DNA of 64,000 nt from Sycon ciliatum (taxonomy: Eukaryota; Porifera; Calcarea; Leucosolenida; Sycettidae). The translations under genes were made by a program, and so were the position numbers. Positions 47,722 through 59,269 of this stretch are shown here, piece after piece. The stretch spans positions 38,041,894-38,105,893 of the forward strand of contig NC_088644.1 of NCBI RefSeq assembly GCF_964019385.1, written 5' to 3'. The first letter of the stretch is position 1. Each line of letters opens with the position of its first letter. The notes below the pieces were generated by a model. The model searched no databases and was not told the origin of the DNA. It saw only the letters and a list, made by a program, of their open reading frames with translations.

Positions 47722-48990
47722 CGTACGCCGACGACACAACTCTGTACAAGTGCATCACCACCCGACTCAGACTGCCAGAAGAGACAGCAATCCTCCAGCA
47801 GGCAGTAGACTCACTGGCAGCATGGGGAAGCAGGTGGAGGATCAAGTTCGAGCCCACAAAGTCGCAGGCATTGACCATCAGCCACCACCGCTCGCCAACC
47901 CCCCCCCCCCCCCGAACGCAATACGCTTCCAAGGAGCAGTCGTGCCAGAAGTAGAGGAGCTCAAGCTTCTTGGCGTCACCTTCGACAGGCAGCTGGCATT
48001 CCGCAGCCATATTCGACAGCTTGCAGTACGCGGAGCCCAGCGGCTCGGCTTCCTCCGTAAGGCATCGGCTGTGCTAGACCCAAAGCACCGGGCAATCGTG
48101 TACCGTGGCTTTGTCCGCCCTGTGTTAGAGCATGGCATGCTGGTGTGGATGAGCGCAGCCCCCACCACCTTGGCCCGCCTCACTGCCATCCAGCGCCGTG
48201 CCCTGCACATAATTGGAGATGGATCATACCTCCCGAGCCTCGACATTCGCCGTACCGTAGCAGGGCTCTGCTTTCCGTACAAGCTGCACTTTGTGGAGGG
48301 TCCGGAAATGGTGAAAGCCATTCTGCCATCATCAGCAGCCGCACCGCAATGCCGCATGTCTACTCGTGAGACAACCAGATCTGCAGCACATCATCCATCA
48401 CAACTCACCAGTATTCTTCCTCCTCAGTCACGAAACAACACGCTCCGCTCATTTCCCCACTCCCTCATCGCAACATGGAATCAGCTCCCACCTACCCTTC
48501 TGCAGTCTCCCCCTTCTCGCAGAGGTATGCACACCTTCAAGAAAAATGTCAACGACCACTTGCGGCGCAGCAAGTGGGAGTGGGCCACAGACAGGCTATG
48601 ATCTCTCCATCGCAGCCAACACACCAGCCTAATTATACTGACCGCACTCCAGTTCCCTTCTACCCCTCTTTGATCCCCTTCGCCCAGCCTTAATATCCCA
48701 TTATCAGTTCTCTCCATCTTCCTACGGTGCAGCGGGTGCACTGCTTTTACTATTGTTTTGTCCTATCTCAATCTCAAATTCTCCCCATTATCGTTTGCAA
48801 AGCCGGTGCTTCCCTCTTGGATGCACAACCACATGTTTCTTTTCTCCTATGTATCGGCGCACAGGAGTAACGATGATTCCGAGACCTTTGGTCGGAGGAG
48901 TTACTTTTGCCCCGCCCCCACTTCCATCCAATATGCCACCGCCACCGCTGTGCAGCATCTGATGGTTCTGTGGTATTCAGTAAAAAAAAT
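47722..48990 (+). mobile_element. LINE, 5'-truncated, copy 1 of a young family
   Basis: Starts in the RT domain at YADDTTLYKC and reads KFEPTKSQALTI. It changes frame in the C tract at about 47900, then reads LLGVTFDRQLAFRSH and ends WEWATDRL with TGA at about 48601. The 3' UTR contains the CCGAGACC/GGTCGG stem-loop and ends with a short A tail. Nearly identical to 58530-59268 over their overlap. Confidence 0.85.
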
Positions 48991-49127
48991 GTAAGGATGT
49001 AATCCGAAAGAGATGGCTGTGGTCCACACAGTACCTGTCACGATGATATTGAGACCCATTTAGTATTTACCTCTCTACTAGTACTTGCTTGTTATGATTA
49101 TTGTTTTCTTTTTCCCTTCTGGTTTAG

Positions 49128-51950
49128 TTTTTTTTAAATTTTATTTATGGATTCCCCAAAGGCCGAGGCCTAAGGGCGCGTTTGGTTGGTACGAACTAGA
49201 ACAGGATTCACCAGAACAGCGCGTTTGGTTGGGACTGCACCTGTTCTGGGTCGGCCAGAACATGTTCTGCTTGCTCCGGCCTCCAGGCCAGAGCAGACCG
49301 AGCAGTTTCACTTTTTCACAGTGAAACCTGGCGGGAACATCGATTTTGGTCCCAAATGATCACGTGCATACGCTTTTGGGTTGGACTCGTTTTACCGTAC
49401 AAAGTGACCATGGTGACCCATACACATTTTGAAGAATGCACCAAGTTTGGCACATTTTTCCACAAAAATGTTCTCTGTTTCTGGAGTAGCGTTTGGTTGG
49501 CATGAGGCTGCTCCATGTGCACCAGCTGTTCGATCCTGTTCTAGATCGTACCAACCAAACGCACCCTGAGTCGAGGGGGTCTCCGTTCATGGCTTACTGG
49601 GAATATATCTGCAAAATTATAACATATAGATTGAGAAGAGGAAGGGTTATAACAAATGCATACTGTAGAAATCAGCCATACCATTCTTTACTATGTTATA
49701 GAAACTCTGGAAGGAATGAAACCAGCGGGTTCGAAGCGGGTGTTGGCAAAGATGGTACGGACACGAGACACAAAGCAATGACTATTTTGGGTGGTTCTAA
49801 TGTCAGTGGGGAGAGAATTCCAGGTGGCAGCGGTAGCAAAGAGGAAGGTGGCACGCGAGTAGCTGTTCGCCCTGGCAGGCGATACAAGTAAGTTGGAGAG
49901 GGTGCCGAGCGCTGGTGGAGAGACTATAGCCCAGCTCCATAAGGGCAGTGGTCTGGTGGTGGACCAGGTGATGGAGCTCCCGGAGGCACTGGATGTGTCG
50001 CCGCCATGCCAGACTGGGCCATTGCAGGTGCGCGAACAGAGATGCCTTCGGTTCAGTAGCCGAGGGAAACACACCGTACTGTCTCAAGACGACTCGTGCC
50101 AATCTGGCCTGCAGACGCTCAAGCACCGCCGCTTGGGATGCGGACAGTTGGAACTGCCACAGTGGCGAGGCGTATTCAATGGTGGGTCGGACATAACCAG
50201 TATAAAGCCGGTTTGTAACTTCCGGCGTTAGGCGGCTCGACATGTGGGCAAGTAGTACCACGCGTTGGCGAAATTTGGTGGTGATTGTTTCGATGTGGTA
50301 CTGGAAGTTGAGGTGGCTATCAATTTGCACGCCAAGATTTCGGTGCGTGTCGACCGTGCGCACTTCTTCCTGGTTTATTCGCAGGTGCCCGATGTTTGGA
50401 GGGTCCGGTCCGTTGGTACATGGGGAGAACGTCATTTGGAAGGACTTCGTGGGGTTAAAGCGTCCACCTGCCGAGTCGGCCCATTTCAGGGCGGCATCCG
50501 TGGCAACTTGGAGTGGGTGACTATGATGCTGGGAAGAGGGAGTGGTAGGTGCAGCGACTTCCGTTCCAATGGTCGTGTCATCGGCAAAGAGAAGAACTTG
50601 ACAGTGGTCCTCATCTGGGATGGTCTGCGGGAGAGAGTTGATGTACAGAAGGAACAGGATAGGGCCGAGATGGGATCCTTGTGGTACGCCAGCGGCTATA
50701 GGGCGGGTTGTGTTTACGGAGGAAGTGACTTTGACCGTGAATTGCCGGTCACCAAGGTAACTGGAGAACCACGAAAGTGCGTTCTGGGTTGCAAACGTGC
50801 CCAGATGGTAGAGGAGGACTGGATGCGGCACTTTGTCGAACGCCTTAGCGAAGTCCAGGAACGGGGTGTGGTAGGTGCTCCGCTTGTCCATCGCCTTGGC
50901 TATCCTAGATGTCAGCATGACGAGCCGATCCAGTGTTGACCTCCGGCGGACGAAACCGTACTGGTGGGCAGAGATTATGTCATGTCTGGATAGGTACCTC
51001 GACAGGTGCTCCGCGATGATCGAATCTAGGAGCTTGGCAATGGCCGGAAGGAGGGAGATTGGTCTATAGCTGGTGGGTACTGCCGGTTGTCCATTATTCT
51101 TGAATATCGGGATAACAGTGGCGGTTTTCCAGTCTACTGGTAGTTGTCCGAGACGTAGACTGAGGTTGAGAAGCTGATACAAGGACTGCGTGATCACGGG
51201 CGCAGTTTCTTTCAGGATTCTATTTGTTATCAGTCCTCCGGTGGATTTTCTTGCCGGAAGTGTTCGGAGCTTTCGGAAGACTTCTTCTTCAGTTATTCTT
51301 GGCAGATCAAACTCATGGTCAGGTGTAGAGAACGAGGGCGTCAGTAGAGCTGCAGCTAGGTCGAAGCTAGGGTTTGGCGAGAATTGTCTTACAAACGTGT
51401 CTGCCAGCTTTTCTGCCTTGCTTGCGTCGCATGGGGCTTCCCCACTCTCGTCGGTTAGCGTCGGTAAGTTAGCCGTCTGGCTCGTAATGTTCGCGAGCTT
51501 GTGCCCACCACCTGTAACTATTCTTTTCACTGTCGATACGCGAGCACAATTGGTTGAAGTAGTCCGCTTTGCTGCGCTTGAGGCTGCTCGAGAGGGCGTT
51601 GCGAACCACCCTGTACGCAACCCAATCCTGCACGGTGTTGGTTGCTTGGCTAGGGCAAACATCCTGTTTCGCTGTTTGTGCAGTCGCTTGTGGCTTGCCG
51701 TGAACCAGGGCTTCGCAGGCTGCTTTCTTCGTGGTCTGAGCAAACGTGTAGCCAAGTGACGGTGGATGCTCTCGTGGGCGTAACTCTGCCAGGAAAACCA
51801 AGCGCTCTCGATTGAGGTAGCTCCTTCTCAACATTCGTACAGGGGCCGTGCCCATAGGTCGGCGCGCATAGCTTCGAAGTTTGTACTTGCATAATCCGGA
51901 ATAGATATGTCTGTCTGGTGCTGCTCTCGAGGTTGGAAGTCATCACACGC
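49128..51950 (-). mobile_element. LINE with nearly full RT domain
   Basis: The largest frame (51755-49803, 650 aa) carries SYRPISLLPAIAKLLD, QYGFVRRRSTLD, FLDFAKAFDKVPH, GVPQGSHLGPILFLLYIN and the catalytic LLFADDTT, in the order of a non-LTR RT of the CR1/Jockey type. The upstream part is interrupted: about 40 codons of the expected sequence (WVAYRVVRN...KADYFNQL) lie in another frame (about 51620-51500). Near 49930 the frame shifts again to the true ending (TAATWNSLPTDIR). The endonuclease is missing. The 3' tail is at about 49130 and holds a nested MITE. Confidence 0.85.
49174..49565. mobile_element. MITE nested in LINE 3' UTR
   Basis: 392 bp with inverted ends GGGCGCGTTTGGTTGGTACG and GGGTGCGTTTGGTTGGTACG, followed by matching CTAGAACAGGATC. 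The flanks are TAA and TGA, so a 3-bp duplication is possible but imperfect. PIF/Harbinger-like is a guess. Confidence 0.75.
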
Positions 51951-52019
51951 ATTAATTTATTATTATTTGGTGCAATACCAGCGCCCCCGGCTTTCTCGCA
52001 CCAAATTATTATTTTTGCT

Positions 52020-52232
52020 ACTTGACCATGCAACCCCCCCCCCCCCCTTTTTCGATGCCAGGTTGCAACGCTAACGCCGAGACCCCTGGTCGGTCGAGTT
52101 GCTCCCTGTACATCGGCACGTCGTCCCTACATCCCCTGTGTCTTGTTTTGTGTTTGTCTCCACATTTCTCTTTGTAGGGCTGTGTAAGCCTGTGTTCCCA
52201 ATAAAAAAATAAAAAAATAAAAAAATCCGGAC
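52020..52232 (+). mobile_element. LINE 3' end fragment
   Basis: Contains the stem-loop GCCGAGACCCCTGGTCGGTC and ends with a (TAAAAAAA)n tail at 52200-52226. Confidence 0.6.
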
Positions 52233-52749
52233 CATGTCTTTGGATTTGCGAAATAAAACAAAAAGTCATCATCATCATCACCCTCTGCGCTTGACGGGGC
52301 TCCACTGCGTTGACCTCAGGCTCCGCCTTCATTCTGCGTATCGATAATTAAATCATGATAATCGAACCAGGGAGTCGCTAGCGCTGGTGGCTGGGCCGGC
52401 CGGCCATCGCTAGCGCTAGCGCTCACCACATGCACAGCCATGGCAATGTGCACGTGCATGCGGTGCCGAGTCACGTGCACACGGCGTGCCACGGGTCAAA
52501 AAAAAGACTTCTAAGTAATTCAAGTTCAAATCTTCTATTCTTTGAAAACACTGGAAACTGAACACGAACAGCGACTACATGATTGTACATTGCCATTTAC
52601 ACTTTAGTCTTTCTACGGTCCTTTTCCTCCTCTCTCATACCTTTCATGCAAGCATTATCACTGGATTTGCTATCATAGTATCGCAGTGCAGTTTGTGAGC
52701 AGCTGTCCAGTCTTCATGCACGACGTCAACGAAGATTCTGCACTGGAGC

Positions 52750-55700
52750 ATGTCTTTCCTTGAATCTGTAAATGCCCTGCTGGCATCAGGAACGTGGCAT
52801 TCTGGTCTGGCCGTTGTGAAAGGACTGAGAAATGGAGCTGTGTGAGTAGGCTATCCACACTGCTTTGCCAAGATTGCTCGGTTCAGCGGTATCGCCTGTT
52901 GTCCAATTTGAAACTGTTGTTTTTCTTTGCGAAGGTGTAATACTTATTTTTATTGTAGCAGTCATTAAAGTTGGTGCAAATTCAGACAAGCTCATCAACT
53001 GATGAAGGAAAGTCGACTGCAAGTGCATGCTAAATGTAATGCTGTAGATATTTTGAAGGTATTTACACCTATAAAACAGAGCGGTTCCAGGCTGTCCAAG
53101 AGAGTGCTCAATCCCGAGAGGCAGAGCTGGTTCGAACAATAAGAGGACAGAGACAGTGTTTTAACTCTATGTTTCACGCACTAAGTGATCATCAGAAAAC
53201 AGCAATGAGTAACTCTGGATCAGTATTGGTTTATATACTCACAAAGCAAAGTGTAAATGGCTGCATCATGGCGCAAATCTAAAAGTTGTGAATGGCGGCA
53301 GTGCAAAGCGTAAATAACTGCATCATGGGGCAAATTTAAAAGTGCGAATGACAGCAGTGGTGAAAGGTGACAACCACTGGAGCTGGTTGTCTCTTACTTA
53401 ATTAGGTGATGGCTGTGGATGGTTTGAAGTTCCGAAGGTAGTACTTACTCTCGTGGCGACACTTTCACACAAGCTCACTCCGCGTGTTGGGAGAAAGGTG
53501 CTTGTGTGCTTGCGCGATTGCCATTTTTTTCCCCCAGGCACAGGTTGCACCTTTTGCTTTTGTTTCTGTAGGCCGCTGCTCTGCGGTGTACCGCCCATTG
53601 AATGCTGCATGCCTTCCCTTCATCCTTCTTGGCCCAGACGTACTGCGATAGGCGGGTGTCCTTCTCGTCGTATTGTCTGTGGTGGAATGAGTTTTTTGTT
53701 TGGTATTGATAATTTTGAAGTACACCTAGCACAAAATACTTGCAACAAGTGGCGTGACGTGGAGTGCAGTGAACGAGTTGTATAATATTAATACTCGCAG
53801 TTCTGTATTTAGACTCGGGTGGAGAGGCAAGGATTAATTTATAAGAAAAAAAGAGGACCAAAGAGCTACAAGTTACGTTATAATATCCACTAACACCACC
53901 AGTTACTTTACAATCAGCTCATGCGATAACATTGCACGACACTGACCAACGGTACTGACGTTCTACACCTAACTGGCAATCAGCTCTAGCACATCTAAGA
54001 TGCGCACTCCAACACCCTTCCAACTTGGAAGGTTCTAGGTGTCGTGCAATGTTATCGCATGAGCTGATTGTAAAGTAACTGGTGGTGTTAGTGGATGTTA
54101 TAGCGTAACTTGTAGCTCTTTGGTCCTCTTTTCTCCTTATATTTCTGTATCTGGACACTGAATGTCCTTGCCATCTATGGTGAACTTTTCGCCGGAGTTT
54201 GTATGATGTTTCATGTAGAATTTACATACGTTGGACATGCGGTGTGTGCCTCCGTTTGGTGCAGGTATGGTGCCAAGATTCGCTTTCCGCATGCACTCGT
54301 CATGACGTTCCTTTTCCACAGTGGCAGGTAGGGGACCAAGGACTCTGCTACATTGTGATCTGGGGGGGGGGGGGGGGGTATTTGCCCAGGGTAAGATTCA
54401 CACCCATTTTTGACCCAAAACTTGCACCACTCAAGGTTGTGTGTGTGATGCCAGAGTGTAGGACACGCTCGGGTTATCGAGCCCAATGAGTGGTATGGTG
54501 TATGGTTGTGACTGATGCACAGTGGGATCCAGGTTCAAAATATCCTGCTCTGGTAGGTCTGATCCACTGACCCCTACCGCTTTAGGAGCTACATGTGCAT
54601 CTGTGTAGTTATCCTTGATGGTAGTGCTGGTGCTCATTTTCTCAGTTTTCTGATGCCGAAACGTCAGCGTGGCCGACTTTCACAAGAGCTGTGAGCTATT
54701 TTCTTACAGTGCTTAGGGAACAGGTGGCACAACATTCAGGTTTGGTCGGGGCCCTGTGCTACTCTGTAACAGGTGCCGTGTAGTACCAGTCTACTGTATT
54801 TCCGGGGGGGGGGGGGGGATGGGTACTGTCACTACTGTGGATGCACGTTATAAGATTGAATATCTCCAGTGCGTACTGGACTGCTGGGTTGGTACCGTAT
54901 TATCTCTAATATAAGCACGGTCCTTTATTTTTTCAATGTACCTCCGCCCCGTGCTATTAATGGAGACGTTCCTTTATTGGAGACTGTTCCATTATTATTT
55001 CAACCTCATTTCAGAGGCATGTTGCCATGCCAAATTCATGTATGATGCACACATTTCAGGGTTTTTTTTCGCCAGTACAGATAATGAATTTACACAGTGT
55101 GCTTATAATGGAGACTGAGCACTTTATTTTTTGAATGCCGCCCCAAGGTTTTCTATTATTGGAGACGTGCTATTATTGGAGACTGTGCTTATATTAGAGA
55201 TAATACGGTATGTAGGATATTGAAATACTTTGAGTGTTCCGAAACCTGGTCACATATGGACCATGCTTTGACATGTACTCGTACCTTGGCAAATACGCTG
55301 TGTTCGATGACGCCAGCCTTTTTCGCGAGTGTATTGAGCTTGGTGCGCGTAGTTGCAATTGGCTACTGCTGGTGACCTGAGTTGGTCGGTACACACCGCC
55401 TCCCTTGTTCAGCCATCGTCCAGGTCGACTTAGCCTGGACCAAGTGCCTGGGTGTTGCTGGGCGTGTGAAGTGTGATGAGAAAAGCGCGTATGGCATGCC
55501 ACCTGGTTGTGTTGATTGCATGTAACTGTATAACATGGCCATCACCTAAATGTCCGTCCTGTGTGCCTTGATATGGCCATGGAGCACAATTTTTTTCTTT
55601 TCTTTTTTTGCAATGCTCTACTTTGCTTTACTGGTGTTCTTGCTTTGTCTTGAATCTTTTCATTCGCACTCCCTGCTGCAGTCCGCTTATGTTCTTCACT

Positions 55701-55955
55701 GCACCTATTCCGTAATTCAGTACTTTCATTTCTAGGGTACCCTGTTGGAAGGCCTCTGTGGGGATTACCCTATCAAAAATTTGATGATAATAATAATAGT
55801 AATAATTTGCCATGTGTGGCGACATGCCCTGCATATGGATAGAAGAGATTTTAATGAAAACATGCAATGAGCAGAGCACCCTGCGGGAATTTTCTTTTAG
55901 GTGTTGTGACGGATTTTTAAACGTTCTGCTGTGATTGAAGCGACGAGTGCTTGAT

Positions 55956-55994
<39 letters not shown>

Positions 55995-56011
55995 ACACAC
56001 ACACACACACA

Positions 56012-56047
<36 letters not shown>

Positions 56048-56842
56048 TTAATTAATAGGTTGATAAATACCGTTCCATGGACTTGATAGTGACAGCTGCA
56101 GTTCTGTTGTTCTGTTATTTGTTTTTGTGTGGCTCCTGCATTTGGAACATTGCTACACTATCTGACGCAGTATCCAGGACAAGGTGCGCTTCATCCTCCG
56201 TGCCACCTACATGCACTCTCGCAACTTGGCGTCCTTCGTCTTCATCTATAAGTTCCTGATGGCACTGCTGAATCGTTTCTCCGGAGTTCAGTTCCAGTGG
56301 CACTCGTTGCTTGCAGGGTTTCTTGGTGGTTACGCTGTGTTCGGAGAGAACAACAAGATCAACCAGCAGGTGAGACTGCATGCGTACACTTGTCTGTTTA
56401 GACCTTGCTGTGGTACTGTTGTTGTCCCAGGGAACTTGTTGGAAGGTGTGTGTACATTAAATACGGCGTGCATTTGTTTTCGTGAACATGATGACAAGAG
56501 TAGATCCCATGCTCTGAGCAGTCCTTTTACTGCAGTCGACGTTACAAGAAGCTCTTTTTGAAGGTGTTTTGTGTTTTTTTTACAACTGCTCAGATTAACC
56601 TCTACCTGCTGTCCCGTATCATCATGGGCCTGTGCAAGGTTGGTGTCGACCAGGGCTTCATTCCCGCCCCGCGCTCCGATCCCTTCCCCTTGTTCGGTGC
56701 GCTCGTCTGGGCAATCGTGCTGTGGCTGTTCGAGCACCATCGCTCGACACTGCAGCCGTCGCTGCGCGCCTCGATGACTTACTTGTATAAGGACAGCGAT
56801 GTGTTCACGTCCCTGCGCAACTTTCTTCTCTATAACAAATAG
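52750..56842 (+). CDS. PXMP4: Peroxisomal membrane protein 4 (PXMP4/PMP24), four exons
   Basis: Integral peroxisomal membrane protein of the Tim17/Tim22/Tim23/PMP24 superfamily; its exact function is unsettled. Exons 52750-52841, 54265-54327, 56171-56369 and 56594-56842. Phases agree at every junction, giving 200 residues against about 212 in human PXMP4. Visible in order: VNALL with HSGLAVVKGLRNGAV, YGAKIRFPHALVMTFLF, ILRATYMHSRNLASFVFIYK, GFLGGYAVFGENNKINQQ, INLYLLSRI, PRSDPFPLFGALVWAIVLWL, FEHHRSTLQPSLRASMTYLY and a terminal FLLYNK. Similarity runs the whole length, so the gene looks intact and complete. Intron 1 carries a foldback element and intron 2 a TA-flanked MITE and a (CA)n tract close to exon 3. 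Confidence 0.95.
53231..53345. repeat. Tandem duplication of about 57 bp in PXMP4 intron 1
   Basis: Two imperfect units share CTGCATCATGG and GGCAAAT/GCGCAAATCT, followed by AAAAGT and GCAGTG. Confidence 0.75.
53839..54142. mobile_element. Foldback element in PXMP4 intron 1
   Basis: About 100-bp inverted arms (53839-53942 and 54034-54142), sharing GAGGACCAAAGAGCTACAAG and CAATGTTATCGCATGAGCTG. TA at the outer edges allows a Tc1/mariner-type target. The right edge is 120 bp before PXMP4 exon 2. Confidence 0.85.
54895..55208. mobile_element. TA-flanked MITE in PXMP4 intron 2
   Basis: 314 bp with inverted ends CCGTATTATCTCTAATATAA and TA outside each. Inside, ATTATTGGAGAC-type units recur in several places. 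Confidence 0.85.
55758..55776 (-). repeat. Short match to sequence preceding SINE copy C
   Basis: GATAGGGTAATCCCCACAG (minus strand) also occurs at about 60265 directly before the SINE, so both may belong to one larger repeat. Confidence 0.4.
55956..56045. repeat. (CA)n microsatellite in PXMP4 intron 2
   Basis: About 90 bp of CA with two interruptions, ending 125 bp before exon 3. Confidence 0.95.
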
Positions 56843-57356
56843 CTTTGGTTGCGAATGCTGGTCATTCCTGCCCCCCCCCCCCCCATCAGTTTAGGCACTT
56901 GCATGTAGGATAGTTTTCAACTTTTCATTCGACGAATTATTTGACAGTTCCCTCAGTACTTTAGAAAATCGTTTCGTATCTCGATGAACCCTGGATCTGC
57001 AGATCTGGGCTGTCGCTAAATTAGTTTTTAGAGTGATGCCGGTTTCACGCGGCAGCAGCCTGTGATGAAATCTCTCTGATTCCGATGGTATGTGGTGCGC
57101 GGTGGCAGTTCTTGCTTATTGTTGTTATGCTAGTGTCGCAAGCTTGCCAGTGTGTTATTGACCCTGCGTCAGGCAGCTGCAGACTGATTGTAGAGCTTAG
57201 GTTGCAGTTGCTTTTGTGACGTACCCCTCTGGTCAGACCTGTGTGCAAGCGGCATCACTCGCTGACTGGACACTAATATTGAAGATACAGTCGTTTTATT
57301 TTTGAATATTCGTAAGTTTGAGGCGAGGAGGAGGGGGTTATTTTATTTATTACTCA
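56843..57356. other. PXMP4 3' flank
   Basis: Presumed 3' UTR and downstream sequence with a 13-base C tract at about 56872. No gene. Confidence 0.5.
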
Positions 57357-57391
57357 CCCCCCCCCCCCCCTCCGCCCCCCCCCCCCCCCCT
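57357..57391. repeat. Two long C homopolymers in tandem
   Basis: Runs of about 13 and 15 C separated by TCCG. The complementary strand could form G-quadruplex structure. Confidence 0.9.
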
Positions 57392-57805
57392 CTCCTCACT
57401 CCCTCTTTAGTTCAAGTGTACTTACAGAGGCGCTAAGTTACATTGTGTCTACATGTACTGTCCATTAGTACAAAGCACTTACGCACTATTCGTAACTAAT
57501 TTTGCGTATCTTCGAGTATTTATATAAATGTTTTCTTTCACACGTCCAGGATATGTCAGTCAATTCAGTAGGTGCTGGTAGCCATCTTTGTTTGCTTTTT
57601 GTTCATTTTAGGATCTCTTCAGTATAATTTTTTCTTACTCTCTCATACGCCGTTTTAGCCTTCGACGCATTATGAAGCAGTGCACAAATGTATTTTTTCA
57701 AGTATTTTGATTGATTTCTTTCGTTGGTAGTTTGGGATTGAGTGGCTTTGGCCTATCAGTGTCGTATTGATTCTTGTCCACTGCGTATACTTGAATTAAT
57801 ATGAC

Positions 57806-57880
57806 CAGCGCTTTGACTGAGTGGTTGTGGGTTCGCATTTGCCTTTGGATCACAAGGTCCCAGTTCCAGACCGGCGCTTG
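57806..57880 (+). other. Possible tRNA-like relic
   Basis: TTGACTGAGTGGTTGTGG resembles an A box and GGTCCCAGTTCCAGACC a B box about 50 bases later. No reliable cloverleaf; probably an old SINE. Confidence 0.25.
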
Positions 57881-57997
57881 CAGCAGGGAGCACGACTGTA
57901 CTGTGCTAACAAATGCCATGATGCATGCGTGAACCATCAATGCATGCGATGAACTCCGCTAACAGTATCACCCGCCGTCACTACTTGGATGCAGCTA

Positions 57998-58061
57998 GGA
58001 GGTTCACCCCATGTCGCCTGTGTAGCTAGGAGTAGGAGGTTTACCCCATGTCGCCTGTGTG
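57998..58061. repeat. Short tandem duplication
   Basis: CCCCATGTCGCCTGTGT occurs twice, 37 bases apart, with similar GGAGGTT leaders. Confidence 0.85.
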
Positions 58062-58064
58062 ACT

Positions 58065-58529
58065 CAACACAGTCACACTACAGTGCTGATCACACAGCAT
58101 GCATGCATGGGCTGTGTTCCCAAAACGGTGTCAAGCAAAAACAACAACAAAAAACACCCAAAAAACAAAAACATGGACAACACAAAAACTCTGAACATGA
58201 AAACGATAGCGAGGAATGGTAACTGGCGTCGCGGGCTTCCAACACAGCAAGAGTGTTATGTCACAATGCGTGGGATAAGTTAGTTCATAACTCATTACCA
58301 GCAGCACTGTCGTCGGGACACTGGCTGTAGCTTGTGAGACTTAACCACCTCACCGTCGTCTCTAGGCTAGGCTAGGCGCTGCGTCGGCCACCGTGGTATT
58401 TTGGTCGTCTGGCACAAGCGAAACTAATAGTATGCAAAGTGCCTTTACGAACGAATGATGTTGCTGCAAGCATGACCGCTCGAGCTCTCTACTTGGTGCG
58501 ACTTCGGCGATACAATCTTCCTCAGCCTA
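58065..58529. other. Gene-poor stretch, nothing recognised
   Basis: No supported feature before the LINE insertion. Confidence 0.4.
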
Positions 58530-59268
58530 CGCCGTACCGTAGCAGGGCTCTGCTTTCTGTACAAGCTGCACTTTGTGGAGGGTCCGGAAATGGTGAAAGC
58601 CATTCTGCCACCATCAGCAGCCGCACCGCAATGCCGCATGTCTACTCGTGAGACAACCAGATCTGCAACACATCATCCATCGCAACTCACCAGTATTCTT
58701 CCTCCTCAGTCACGAAACAACACGCTCCGCTCATTTCCCCACTCCCTCATCGCAACATGGAATCAGCTCCCACCTACCCTTCTGCAGTCTCCCCCTTCTC
58801 GCAGAGGTATGCACACGTTCAAGAAAAACGTCAACGACCACTTGCGGCGCAGCAAGTGGGAGTGGGCCACAGACAGGCTATGATCTCTGCCAACACACCC
58901 GCCTAATTATACTGACCGCACTCCAGCTCCCTTCTACCCCTCTTTGATCCCCTTCGCTCAGCCTTAAAATCCAATTATCAGTTCTCTCCATCTTCCTATG
59001 GTGCACTGCTTTTACTATTGTTTAAACTTTTGTCCTATCTCAATCTCAAATTCTCCCCATTATCGTTTGCAAAGCCGGTGCTTCCCTCTTGGATGCACAT
59101 GTTTCTTTTCTCCTATGTATCGGCGCACAGGAGTAACGATGATTCCGAGACCTTTGGTCGGAGGAGTTACTTTTGCCCCGCCCCCACTTCCATCCAATAT
59201 GCCACCGCCCCCGCTGTGCAGCATCTGATGGTACTGTGGTATTCAGTAAAAAAAAAAAAAAAAAAAAT
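58530..59268 (+). mobile_element. LINE, 5'-truncated, copy 2 of a young family
   Basis: Starts inside ORF2 at CGCCGTACCGTAGC, ends the frame with WEWATDRL and TGA at 58881-58883, and has the same 3' UTR and stem-loop as copy 1 and a 20-base A tail. GCCTAC occurs at both edges, a possible target duplication. The long A tail and near identity with 48249-48990 indicate recent insertion. Confidence 0.88.
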
Positions 59269-59269
59269 A

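Noticed and set aside
47435..48601. A single 388-residue gene
   Set aside because: It is a chance fusion of two LINE fragments, with part of the frame wrong between 47722 and 47900.
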